A DNA stretch of 64,000 nucleotides from contig JAVTVJ010001167.1 of NCBI GenBank assembly GCA_034509425.1, positions 310,001-374,000 of the forward strand. Reading direction: 5' to 3'. The translations under genes and the position numbers were made by a program. Source of the stretch: Eopsaltria australis. Its lineage: Eukaryota > Chordata > Aves > Passeriformes > Petroicidae. Within the stretch, counting starts at the first letter, position 1; each line of letters starts with the position of its first letter. Positions 1-8,968 of the stretch are shown piece by piece. A model generated the notes under the pieces. That model saw only the letters and a program-made list of their open reading frames with translations, was not told where the DNA came from and did no database searches.

Positions 1-1198
1 TCTGCATGGGGTGTATTTGCTCTCAGGACACGTGGTCTGCACTTTGGATTCTCCATCCTCAGGGAAGGGAGTTGGCCACGGGGGTGTTGTGAGTCCCCCA
101 CTGCAGTCAGGGAAGGAGATTTGCTCCCGGCCAGCTTGAGGATCCTTCCACCGCACTGATCTGCACGGGCACCCGCCCTGCAGAGCACGGAATGCAGCAA
201 GGAATTTCTTCCACGGGTCACAGATCTATTTTTTAATTACCATAGAAACCTCCAAACATCAGGCGTGTGCTGTTACGTCAGGGTCTCACTCCTCCACAGC
301 TGCCTTCTTGGGACACTCTGGGGAACAGGAACTGGGGGGTCCTGAGTGGCGGGTGATTATTTTTGGATTAATTAGTAATCATGGTCTTGGTGTCTTCCGG
401 AGCACAGGATATAAAGTGTGGCTTTTGTCCATTTTTATCCACAGCTTGCTGGTGTGGGGGGACCCCATTTCCCACCGCCCTTGCCCAGCCTCACACAGGG
501 ATGCATTCTCTGCCTCAGCCCTAAATATCCTTCCCATCGCTGCCGTTCCCGCTTTAGACTTGCAAAATGCAAAGCCTGGGAGGCGTTCTTGGCACAGCCA
601 GCTTGGCAACCCTTAAATCAGCGGGGTGTGAGCGCACAGCGTTCCCACCCGGAGCTCCTCGTGCCGCTGGAGCCGCGCTCCCGTGCGAGACGCGCACCCG
701 GCGCGGCAGATGGTGCATCCTCACAGCCCCACGGGCCATCCCAAAGCACACCCCGGCAGCGGGAGGGCTGGCAGCACTCAGGTGAGGGGAAGGGGGCTCC
801 TTGCTGGAGCATTTATTGGGATGGAGCTGGAGGACGAGGCAGATGGCCGGGGATTGTTGGCAGGGAACTCCTGTTTGTTTAATTAGTCACTAGACAGGCT
901 GAGAGCTAAAAGCAAACTCCAAGTGTGGTGACATGGACCATTTGTGCTTGACGTCTACCTGGTGATCCCCATCTCATCATCTTGCTCTGGGACTGATGCT
1001 CCAGCACACAGGACCGGGTGTTGCCAGTGATTTTGGGTGGCCCTTGTTTCCCCACTGCTATTTCCCCCCCAAAAGGAGCAGATTCAGACACGTGTCTTGC
1101 TTTAAAAAGCAACCAAAGGATGCACAAACATGGAGTTTTCCTTTCTCCAGCCCCCACCAGAGCACACAGCCACTTTGTGGGGAATGGATTTCTAAAGT
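1..1198. other. 5' flank of SAMD4A, no gene recognised
   Basis: No exon of a neighbouring gene can be recognised here. Open frames are short and show no domain. A CpG-denser patch lies at about 618-720 and could be an outlying part of the promoter region, but it is too short to call an island. The rest is ordinary unique sequence. Confidence 0.5.
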
Positions 1199-1494
1199 AA
1201 CTCCAAGAGAGCTGGAGAGGGACTTAGGACAAAGGATGGAGTGACAGGACAAGGGGGAAGGGTTTCCACTGCCAAAGGGCAAGTATAGATGGGATATTGG
1301 GAAGGAATTCTTCCCTGTGAGGGTGGGGAGGCCCTGGCACAGGGCACCCAGAGAAGCTGTGGCTGTCTCTGGATCCCTGGCAGTGTCCTAGGTCAGGCTG
1401 GATGGGGCTTGGAGCCACCTGGGATAGTGGAAGGTGTCCCTGCCCATGGCAGGGGTTTGGAACGAGATGAGCTTTAAGATCTGTGATTCTGGGA
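1199..1494 (+). repeat. CR1 LINE 3' fragment
   Basis: A 5'-truncated CR1 copy. It begins in the 'gagagctggagaggga' block, runs through 'gatattgggaaggaattcttccc' and 'ccagagaagctgtggctg', and ends at 'ctgtgattctggg', a decayed tail. It has no reverse-transcriptase coding part. It is the repeat nearest upstream of the promoter in sense orientation. Confidence 0.9.
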
Positions 1495-1640
1495 CTCACT
1501 GGTGGAGGGGTTCAGCCCCCACTTTGCCAGGATCCCATCGTGTCTCCCTCCCAGACCATGTCCTGACACGTGGGCATGTCTCCTAACTCTGAGCTTCCCT
1601 GTTCTCTTAAGTGATGAGGACTGGCAGACGCTGCAAAGGT

Positions 1641-1810
1641 GGAATCATGGAATCATACAATTATTAAGGTTGGAAAAGCCCTCTAAGATCATTGAGTCCA
1701 ACCATTCCCCCGGCACTGCCAAGCCCAACACTGACCATGTCCCCAAGTGCCACATCCACATGCCTTTGAAATCCCTCCAGGAACAAGGACTTCACCACTG
1801 CCCTCAGCAG
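1641..1810 (-). repeat. CR1 LINE 3' end, antisense
   Basis: It starts with the reverse-complemented tail 'aatcatggaatcatac' and the block 'aaggttggaaaagccctc', followed by 'gtccccaagtgccacatccac'. This is a different CR1 subfamily from the copy at 1199-1494. With the + fragment at 1867-1952 it may form one insertion whose 5' part is inverted. Confidence 0.9.
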
Positions 1811-1866
1811 AGGTACCAATGTCATTTGTTCCTGAGCATGGATGAGATATTTTGGGGAAGGGATTC

Positions 1867-1952
1867 CTGAAAGGCGCTCTGAGAGAGCTGGAGAGACACT
1901 TTGGACAACAGCCTGGAGTGACAAGACAAGAAGAAATGGCTTAAAACTGACA
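1867..1952 (+). repeat. CR1 LINE internal fragment
   Basis: It matches the upstream block of CR1 3' regions ('gagagagctggagagacact', 'gagtgacaagacaagaag', 'atggcttaaaactgacag') and has no tail. It lacks the 3' part that the adjacent minus fragment supplies, which is why the two may be halves of one rearranged insertion. Confidence 0.75.
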
Positions 1953-2454
1953 GATACTCCCACAAATAAAAAGCCCACGGATAAAAGCACTTTAGACCTT
2001 TATTTTTCCTTTATAAAACTTTTGATTGTGTTCAATATTTGATGTATTCTTGCAAACACTTGTGCTTAGGTTTTTTCTCCCTTCTTATATATACCTGTAT
2101 CCCTCACCCCTTGCAATGGGATGGAAATAAATGAAAAAAAAATTTAAAAAGGAAAGAAAAAGGGAAATAAATGAGAAATAGGAAAGGGAAATAAAATCTG
2201 CACAGGAAATGATAAACCAAACACAAATCCTGCTCCTCTCTGGAGAAATAGATAACCCCAAACTCAGATCCTGTCCTCTGCACACTTGGTGCTTGACGGG
2301 GTTAAATCCACGCATATTTAACGCGTACATCCAACACGCAAAAATCTGGGGAAAAAAAAAAGTTTTAAAAATGACCATTTGGGGACGACGAGGCCCCATT
2401 TAGCAGAGCCCAAAGCGGCGGTTTTTCCCCCCCAAAAAATCGCCCGCTGCCATT
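1953..2454. other. A-rich stretch before the promoter
   Basis: Unique sequence with a purine/A-rich low-complexity tract at about 2124-2206, followed by sequence that becomes CpG-richer toward 2400. No gene seen. Confidence 0.5.
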
Positions 2455-2464
2455 ATCCCGCAGC

Positions 2465-2479
2465 CCGCTAGAGGGTGGC
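2465..2479 (+). promoter_or_regulatory. CTCF-like motif in promoter
   Basis: CCGCTAGAGGGTGGC resembles the CTCF core (CC, R/S, CTAG, R, GGG) but has a G at core position 3 and a T at core position 12. The orientation is forward, into the gene. It is a weak-to-moderate match and unproven. Confidence 0.35.
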
Positions 2480-2629
2480 TTCCTCCAGCGGGAGCTGCGC
2501 AGGCCGGCGACGGCACGGGGATCCGGAGTGTGTTTTCCAGCATTCCCCGTGCAGGAGGAGCGCCCAAAATTCCCGGGGGGAGTGTCGGGAAGGGGAGGGG
2601 AGCGGGGGGGGGACACAGAGGGGACACAC

Positions 2630-2647
2630 GGGGGACGCGCGTCCCCC
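2630..2647. repeat. Perfect 18-bp GC palindrome
   Basis: GGGGGACGCGCGTCCCCC is its own reverse complement. It directly follows a series of G-runs (about 2590-2634) that could form a G-quadruplex, and lies 57 bp upstream of the CRE. It could be a cruciform or a dimeric protein site; no specific factor is assigned. Confidence 0.8.
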
Positions 2648-2703
2648 GCCCCCCTCGGGCTCCCCCCTCCGGCGCGCGGCCCGGCCCCGCCCACCCGCTC
2701 CGA

Positions 2704-2724
2704 TGACGTCACCCGTATGCAAAT
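2704..2724 (+). promoter_or_regulatory. CRE and octamer composite site
   Basis: TGACGTCA at 2704-2711 is the full palindromic cAMP-response element bound by CREB/ATF dimers. ATGCAAAT at 2717-2724 is the exact octamer bound by POU factors (OCT1/OCT2 family). Only five bases separate them. Both are consensus matches in the CpG island about 0.2 kb upstream of the likely first donor site, so they are good candidates for functional promoter elements. Confidence 0.65.
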
Positions 2725-2914
2725 GAGCGGCATGGGGGAGCGGGGGCCCGGCGCGCGGCCGGGCTCAGTCTCGCGCCGCGGAGCGCGCGCGCGCCCCCCC
2801 CCTCCCCTTCTTTTCCCTTTTCCCTTTTCCCGCCTCCTCCTTCCCTCAGTTCCCCCCCTTCCATCCCATGGACATGGCACGGCCACCTTAAAAACGCCGC
2901 GCCGCCCCCTCCTC

Positions 2915-2943
2915 CCCCGAGCGCCGGGGCCGCTATGAGTCAG
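2915..2943 (+). other. Probable non-coding first exon, 3' end, with splice donor
   Basis: CAG|GTGAGT places a consensus 5' splice site at 2944-2945, about 50 bp downstream of the TATA-like TTAAAAA. The exon start shown (2915) is only a guess at about 25 bp past that element. An ATG at 2935-2937 reads ATG AGT CAG and, if joined to the acceptor before 3227, continues GTG TGA: a four-codon upstream ORF. An upstream start site would add a second short uORF at 2868-2891. Whether this donor is used needs transcript data. Confidence 0.5.
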
Positions 2944-3295
2944 GTGAGTGTGTTTTTGTACAGTGTGTGTGTGCGCGGGGGAGAACTTTTTTTTTGGGGG
3001 GGGGGGTAGGGGGGATAACTGTGCTGCAGTGGGGTGTGCTGGGTGTTCCCCCCCTCCCATCCCAAATGGCGCTGCTGGATGTGGGGGGATCGCGGTGACG
3101 GTGTGGGAATGCGCGTTGGGTGAGGAGTGGGAGGAAGGCAGCGGGCTGAGTGTGAGCCTTCCTCTCCATCCTCCTCCTCGTCCTCCTGCAGAGCCCCCCT
3201 GACGCCCCCTCCTCTCTCTGTTCCAGGTGTGAAGCCCCCGCCGGGAGGAGGTCGTCCCCCTCGCTGGCTGCAGCCCTGACGCTGGGATTTTCCTT

Positions 3296-3329
3296 TTTTT
3301 GGCTTTTTTCTTTTTTTTTTTTTTTTTCG
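3296..3329 (+). repeat. Poly-T tract in leader region
   Basis: Runs of T interrupted by GGC and C. It lies between two candidate 3' splice sites and could act as an extended polypyrimidine tract. Confidence 0.85.
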
Positions 3330-3474
3330 GCCCCACCACCTCCCTCCTTCCCTCCCTCGCTCCCTCCCTCCAGGAATCCAGCGCTGCACCGGAGCCAGAA
3401 GAGAGGGAGCAAAACCCAGCCCAGGCCGAGAGCTGCGTCCAGAAACCAAACCCGCCCTTCGCGTCGCAAAGGAG

Positions 3475-3548
3475 ATTTTTTTTTTTTAATTTTTTTTTTT
3501 TTTTTTTTAGAAATCATTATTTTTATTATTATTATTTTTATTTTTAAT
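3475..3548 (+). repeat. Poly-T and TTA low-complexity tract
   Basis: About 70 bases of nearly pure T, then ATTATT-type repeats, abruptly placed inside otherwise GC-rich DNA 100 bp before the start codon. It will be length-polymorphic and prone to sequencing error. Confidence 0.85.
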
Positions 3549-3645
3549 ACCCCTGACCCGAGCACGGTGGCGGCAGCGGCGCCGGGGCAGGGAGGCTGTC
3601 CCGGTTATTTATTCTCTCCCCGCAGAGCTGTCCCTCCGGCTCACC

Positions 3646-3841
3646 ATGATGTTCCGAGACCAGGTTGGCGTGCTGGCCGGGTGGTTCAAGGGCTGGAACG
3701 AGTGCGAGCAGACTGTTGCGCTGCTCTCCCTGCTCAAACGCGTCAGCCGGACCCAGGCTCGCTTCCTCCAGCTCTGCCTCGAGCATTCCCTGGCAGACTG
3801 CACCGAGCTCCACATCCTCGAAGGGGAGGCCAACAACCCCG
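3646..3841 (+). CDS. SAMD4A: SAMD4A (Smaug1), first coding exon, residues 1-65
   Basis: This exon encodes the N terminus of Smaug1, a cytoplasmic RNA-binding repressor that binds hairpins in target mRNAs and recruits deadenylation/translation-repression machinery (family knowledge). The translation starts [20 protein letters not shown] and continues through [15 protein letters not shown], the highly conserved start of vertebrate SAMD4 proteins and probably part of Smaug similarity region 1, linked to dimerisation. The ATG at 3646 lies in a good context (CTCACCATGA); a second in-frame ATG follows at once. The exon ends after one base of a Gly codon (3841) at G|GTGAGT, a phase-1 donor. The residues around 52-65 ([13 protein letters not shown]) fit SAMD4A better than its paralogue SAMD4B. 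The frame joins exactly to the exon at 63333. Confidence in the gene name is high; the protein is incomplete in this window. Confidence 0.96.
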
Positions 3842-6800
3842 GTGAGTGCTGGCGTTTGCTGCGACCCTTCTCGGGCGATGCTCTGATGCCGTCGGAATTT
3901 TTAAAAAAATACGCCCCGAGAAACGGGTGCGGTTTGGGAGCCGGGAGCTCCCCCGCTCCTCTGCTCACGTTTTATTTTCCGAACGGGATTTGGCTTATTT
4001 CAGTTTGGTTTTTCACAGCAAACTACTCCGCTCCATGGCGTGGTGTAACTACGGTAGCATGAATGATTGGTGGGTTTTTTTTTTTCCTCTCCCCCCCGTG
4101 CCCCCCCTTCCTCCTTCCATGCAGTTTCCTGTGAAATAAGTAAGTCAGGTCACGTAGAGTCTGGATTTTCTAGGCTTCTTTTGGGCAACGTGGCTTGCTT
4201 TGCTCTCTGCAACATGCAGAAGCAGCCCATCGCTACCTCAGACGAACTGTTATTGTATAAAGGTCTGGGCAACTGGGTTATCCTGGTTTGTTTTTTGGTT
4301 TTTTTTTTTTCTGTTAAATGTGGCAATTCCTATTTCATCATTCAGATCCTGTTTGGAGACGCATTTTTTTTCCTGCGGCTCTGAATACCCCCTTGTGTTT
4401 CAGCAGAGCTCCAAGAAAATATGAGTGGACTGTTTCATGTTACTGAGCGTGCAGGGTGCAGGGCAGAAAATGTGCGTGGCTACCAAAAGTGTATTTTTCC
4501 TTTATTTATTCGCCATTACAAGTTGCTCAACTCCTCCAAAGTAAATGGGAGTTGGAGCAGGATGGGAATGGCACAAGCGCCGTGCGAATCGCACCGTGTG
4601 TTCCCGTGTTTATTTACGGGGGTTGTGTTACAGATGTGTGTGTTCCTGTGGATGTACGCAGGGATGCGAGTTGCTTAAAGTGAAGTTTTGGTAACACAGA
4701 GGGGTCGTCAGGGAAGGCAAAATGTCATTTAGTTGCGCAGTTCTGTTTCTCCAACACCTCTCAAAAAAAAAAAAATCCCGAACCAAAAAAAATCCCGCAA
4801 CCCATGAAAAGCAAAGCAACTCCCCCATTCCTAAGCACCCCTTTAATTTAAACTCCCAGGGGACTGGAAGCTCTTGGGTTTTGGGCTGTGCGTGGCCGAG
4901 CAGTGCCGGCGTTCCGTGATGGGTGGAAATCTTGCGGCCGGATCCCGAACAGAGCCCCCGGTGTGGACGGGGCGGGAGGAATGCAGGGTCCTTCTCCAGC
5001 TGTTCCCTATTAGAGCACCGAGCCGGCAGGATTTGGCAGCTGCCTGTGCTGCCATTTGATGACAAGGTCCAGCGCAGCGCCGTGCTCCACCGAGGACGGA
5101 TTTAAGTCCTTCTGCAGGAAACGGAGCCTGGAGCTGCTCCGGCGCAGAGGGATCGGGGCTGGCTGCAGGGGAGCGAGGCTGGAATTGGCCGTTCCCTTAT
5201 ATAGCTCGCAGGAATGAGAGGGAGGAATGCTGCCGAGTGCGTCTGGGCGCAATACTGCTGCTTTTATAAACAGCTGAAGGGATGAACCTCATCCATCCCT
5301 TTGGGTGGGGAGGCCCCGGGGGGGGGGGCGGGAGGGAACACATTCTCCAAACTCGGCTGCTCCAGGATAAATCTGCAGCTTCCCGTGCCAGCCTCAGCGC
5401 AGGTTTGCTGCGATTCCCTCTGCGAGTTGGTGTGAGCAATATATTTTTAATTTTTTTTTTTTCTCAGCATCTCAGCTTTTCATTCCAGCTGTGGGCTTGG
5501 CGGTAGCCGTGTCCCCTCTGTTGGCCAGGGATTTGGAGGCGGGTGATTTGCCTCCTGCCATCAGGAAAGGCGAATTATGAAGGAAAGCAGGGCTCTGGAG
5601 TGGTGCTGGACACCGAGTCACGTAGGGCCGCCTGTGTGGCGGCGTTTGCTCGGTGTAAGGCTGGGTGCAGAGCAGGGGCTGGGCCCTTCCCGTCTCCACT
5701 CGTGCGAGCAATCCCTGCCTGCCCCTGTAATCCCGATGACCTTGCTTGGCTCGAGGATTTCTCCTGCTTGGCATGCAGCCTCCTGCCTGGCCCTCGATGC
5801 GTTGGTGGAGCTGCCTGAGCTCTCCCTGGCGTGCCTTCCAAAAACGATCTCTTCCTCCAGGGCATTCTTAACTCCAGTGCCAAAACCTGGATCCCTCGAG
5901 TTGCTCTTTTTCACCAAGCACCCCTCTGTATGGCTTTCCCATGGGATGGGCATATCTGTGTGTCCTGCAGAGCGCTTTTCCAGGCAATCCTGTTGCAGTA
6001 GAGGGAAGGTTAGCTGAGATTTGTAACCAGGCTGGGTTAGGAAATAGCTTTTAATCTCCTGTGTTAGTGCTGCCTTCCTAAAACCACCTGTATTCCTTGA
6101 ATCACTCCTGTTCCACACCTGTTTGGCAGTCTGGCACTTGTCACTCGCCTGGCAATGGAATCACACCAAGTCCTGAACAGCAGCATCGTCACTGAACCTT
6201 GTGTTACTCATTACTCTCTGAATCCTGTTGTTTGCATAACTAATTTGGGCTCGATTCCTTCCTGGGCTGGGGCCTAAGGTGGCTCCTGGTACGTTTTCCT
6301 GGTGTTTGCTGACTTGGAAATGCTGGCTCCCTGCCTGTAGGTGCCTCACTGGTATCCCTGCTGGGGACTGGCTGTAAGGCAGGGGATGTTCCCTTTCTGT
6401 GAAATCTGTCTGGGAAGGGACGTCACCAGCTGAATGTGAGGTGCTGGGCTAATGTACCTGAGCAGGTGTTGGAATTACACTGGGTCCTCATGAGAATTGA
6501 GTTGTTTCGTACATGTGAGACCTGTTGATTGTCCCAACCCTGTGGGGAGGTGGGAAAATGGGAATGTTGCCCCTAGGTGATGGTCCTTAGGAGGAGGTGA
6601 CAGCCCTGCTGTGGTCCATGGTGGAGGGACACCATCCTTGGAAATATCACCACTCCCAACAGAGATATGGGGGGGTCCCAAAGGGAGACCAGAGCTTTGG
6701 GATCCTCTCTGGCTGGTGCTGCTGGGCTCAGAGCCTCCAGCTGTTTCGACCAGGCGTGGAGGAAAATGCATTCTAGCAAAGGTGTCCAGGTTGTTTCTTA

Positions 6801-8114
6801 CCTGGTAGACTCCAGATGAGAGGTCTGATGAATGGCAGATGTGATGGGAAAACTCGAGGAAGGAAAATAACTCTTTTTAACTAGTTAATTGCCACAGAGA
6901 AGCAAGTATATTTAGTTCAAAGGAGTTCTATCTTGTTGTTTTTCCAAGTGTGAGGGTGTTTTCATAATGACAACCAAGCCCTCCTCATCAGTTCTTCAAA
7001 CCCGAAGTGGCTCTGCTATGTACAGCTGTGTGAGACCCTCAGAAAGCCCTGAAGATCCTCCTGATTCCATGGCTCTCTGGATCCCTGCCCAAGCCTGGAG
7101 GGGTGGATGTAACCTTGTTGCCAGCCTCAGATGAGGGATATCTGGCAGGAAGCTGTGCTGGTGTCTGGGAGCACACAGGGGTGTGGTGGCTGCTCGGGTG
7201 ACTGCAAGACCACCTGCAATCCATTGCTTGGTCATAAAGGGAAAATAGGAGTGGGAAGCAAACATGGAAGGACATCTCTGCATTCTTCATTAGGTGAAGT
7301 GTGCAGCTTGGGGTTGTCCTACACAGTGGCTTCACTTTAATGGTTTAAACTGGTGAAGAGTGTGGGTTGTTGCTAATTCAATTTGAGTGTGAGTGGTTTG
7401 TTCTGCTGACAAGGAGGAGAATATGGAAACCATATTATCTGTGCACAGAAATAGAAGTTTCAGGTATTGCATAGCACTATTTAAAAGCCTGCTATAACTT
7501 CCTTCCTTCCTTCCAGCCTGGCCTTGCTGGGCAGCTTCAGTCCCAGCTGCTCAGAGCTGTCAGGACGTGGCGACCTCCTCTAAGCTCCCAGTAAAGGTCA
7601 GGCAGGAGTGGGGTGTGCCTGGTGCTGGGAATGGGACCTGTGTTCCTCCTGAAGCACCCAGGAGTGCTGGGTGTGGCTGCTCTGTGGGCTGCAGACCCAG
7701 TGAGGAGATGTGGGGTCTGTATCCATGAAACATGGTCTCTGGGCTTTGGGCATGAGTTCAGATTGTGCTTCTGCTTTCATCTCCTCAAGTATCCCCTCTG
7801 GGGTTTTTTCCCAAAGCAATCAGTCCCACATCCCACCCCACCAGCCCTGGTTTCCTCACTCCTGCAAGGCTGGAAGAAGTGCCCAAAGACTCCTGTAGGT
7901 CCTCCAGGTGTCCAAACACCCATGTGCACTGATGGAAGCAGTGACAGCTTTAAGCTCTTGGTCCTGAAGGACAAGAAGCTTTCTCTGGCCTGTGCACAGG
8001 ACATTAACTGCTCCATATGTGAGGGCCAAAATCTTTATTTTAGCGGGCAGTCAGGTATCACAGGGGGAGCATCTGGATAACCCAGATTCCTCACCCTGGG
8101 AAGGACTGGCCAAA
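3842..8114. other. Intron 1 start, no gene seen
   Basis: The first 100 bases remain CpG-rich, then the sequence is unique with T-runs at about 4075-4085 and 4300-4310, an A-run at 4765-4790, and a G-run at 5319-5330. A near-CArG sequence (CCTTATATAG) lies at about 5194-5203, one base off the SRF consensus. A short (CTTC)n run is at 7500-7516. No CR1 fragment was recognised in these 4.3 kb, so the area next to the promoter is repeat-poor. Confidence 0.5.
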
Positions 8115-8309
8115 GGAAGAGACAAGGGTTGCAGGGAGCAGTAATGTCTTTTAATAGACCAAGTGATGCAGCTGGAAAAAATGGCCAGGCACGAAGGTGC
8201 ACCAGCTCAAAGGAGGGCTTGTGTGGTTGTGGGTTTTTTTTTTTTTCCCAACTGTACCAGCTGGTCTATTAAAAGGTATTACATATTCCTGCAGACCTTG
8301 CTGCTTTTA
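8115..8309. repeat. MITE-like inverted repeat element
   Basis: Two arms of about 65 bases (8115-8181 and 8243-8309) are imperfect reverse complements. The left arm has 'caagggttgcaggga', 'gtaatgtcttttaatagacc' and 'gcagctggaaaaaa'; the right arm, reversed, has 'gcaaggtctgcagga', 'gtaataccttttaatagacc' and 'acagttgggaaaaaa'. Roughly 60 bases separate the arms, with a T-run at 8234-8246. No ORF is present. The structure suggests a non-autonomous DNA transposon or another ancient palindromic family; I cannot name it. Clear target-site duplications were not found. Transcribed in the pre-mRNA, it would fold into a long hairpin. Confidence 0.7.
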
Positions 8310-8797
8310 TCCTCAGCTCCCTGTGGCTCCAGCCCTGCAGCTATTGCTGCCACCCCAGCCACAGACAGTCTCCCAGCCTGTCAGGAAGCAGCTACCCCTG
8401 CACTGTGCCAATTTTGTAGTTCATCCCCAGAACCCCCCACTGATGGAAAATCATCCCAGTGACCAGTTTGAAGGTGTTTCCCATTTTAAAAAAAATATTC
8501 TTGGTTTACAGTTGCATGGCAATGCTGAGCTCTGGTTGAAATGTCCTTGGTCTGTGTGAGGACATCTCTGGGCTGTCACCCAGTGGGACTGGAGGAGTCC
8601 AGGAGGCATCCCAGGAGGAGGATGGGGTGAGGAGCTCAGCCTGGGCTTGGTGGAAGTGATAGGGAATTCAAAGTGCAGGGCTGGACATTGGCATTGTGTG
8701 GTCATTCCACACACTTGTCTCTGCCTGGAGAGGGATGTGAGCAGCCCTGCCAGCTCTGCTCATTAAAAATTAGGAGCTGGGACTCCTAAATGGAGAG
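8310..8797. other. Intron 1, unique sequence
   Basis: No gene or repeat recognised. The sequence is moderately GC-rich with scattered short open frames. Confidence 0.4.
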
Positions 8798-8968
8798 ATC
8801 ACAGAATCACAGAAGGGTTGGTAAGGACCTGAAAGATCATCTTGTTCAAACCCCTCAGACAGGGACACCTTCCACCAGACCAGGGTGCTCAGAGTTCCAT
8901 CCAGCCTGGCCTTGAACACTTCCAGGGATGGGACAGCCCCAGCTTTTCTGGGTGACCTGGACAAACCT
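8798..8968 (-). repeat. CR1 LINE 3' end, antisense
   Basis: It opens with 'atcacagaatcacagaagg' (reversed tail), then 'gggacaccttccacca' and 'cagcctggccttgaacactt'. It is noticeably diverged from the blocks shared by the other copies, suggesting an older insertion. Confidence 0.9.

Larger units (their letters stand above)
2455..3260. promoter_or_regulatory. CpG-island promoter of SAMD4A
   Basis: Very GC- and CpG-rich DNA beginning just upstream of the gene's leader. It contains G-runs at about 2590-2634, a perfect 18-bp GC palindrome at 2630-2647, an exact CRE (2704-2711), an exact octamer (2717-2724), a pyrimidine-rich tract at about 2795-2866, and a TATA-like TTAAAAA at 2888-2894. A second CpG-dense patch covers about 3555-3930 around the start codon. 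The layout suggests a dispersed CpG-island promoter firing somewhere in about 2730-2930; the exact start site cannot be read from sequence. Confidence 0.8.
3227..3645 (+). other. Probable 5' UTR upstream of SAMD4A start codon
   Basis: Several acceptor-like sites precede the start codon: AG at 3225-3226 (after a pyrimidine-rich stretch), 3372-3373 (after a long CT tract), 3509-3510 (after poly-T) and 3624-3625 (ttattctctccccgcag). I cannot tell which is used, or whether the leader is unspliced here. No ATG occurs between 3227 and 3646, so the main start is the first AUG of this part. The long T/AT tracts would make an unusually U-rich leader if retained. Confidence 0.5.

Noticed and set aside
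2365..3339. A 324-codon minus-strand ORF over the promoter
   Set aside because: It is built from the GC-rich CpG island and translates to low-complexity Lys, Arg, Pro and Gly runs, including a poly-Lys from the poly-T tract. It has no domain.
3646..3841. Paralogue SAMD4B instead of SAMD4A
   Set aside because: The exon 1 N terminus is similar in both, but the exon 2 stretch with [16 protein letters not shown] and [12 protein letters not shown] is typical of SAMD4A.
5194..5205. A TATATAG word read as a second promoter
   Set aside because: Isolated TATA-like word without an exon, donor site or CpG island; better described as a near-CArG sequence.
8234..8246. A poly-T run read as the tail of a retroposed gene copy
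   Set aside because: It lies inside the palindromic element and matches the A-run of the other arm; no gene body is next to it.
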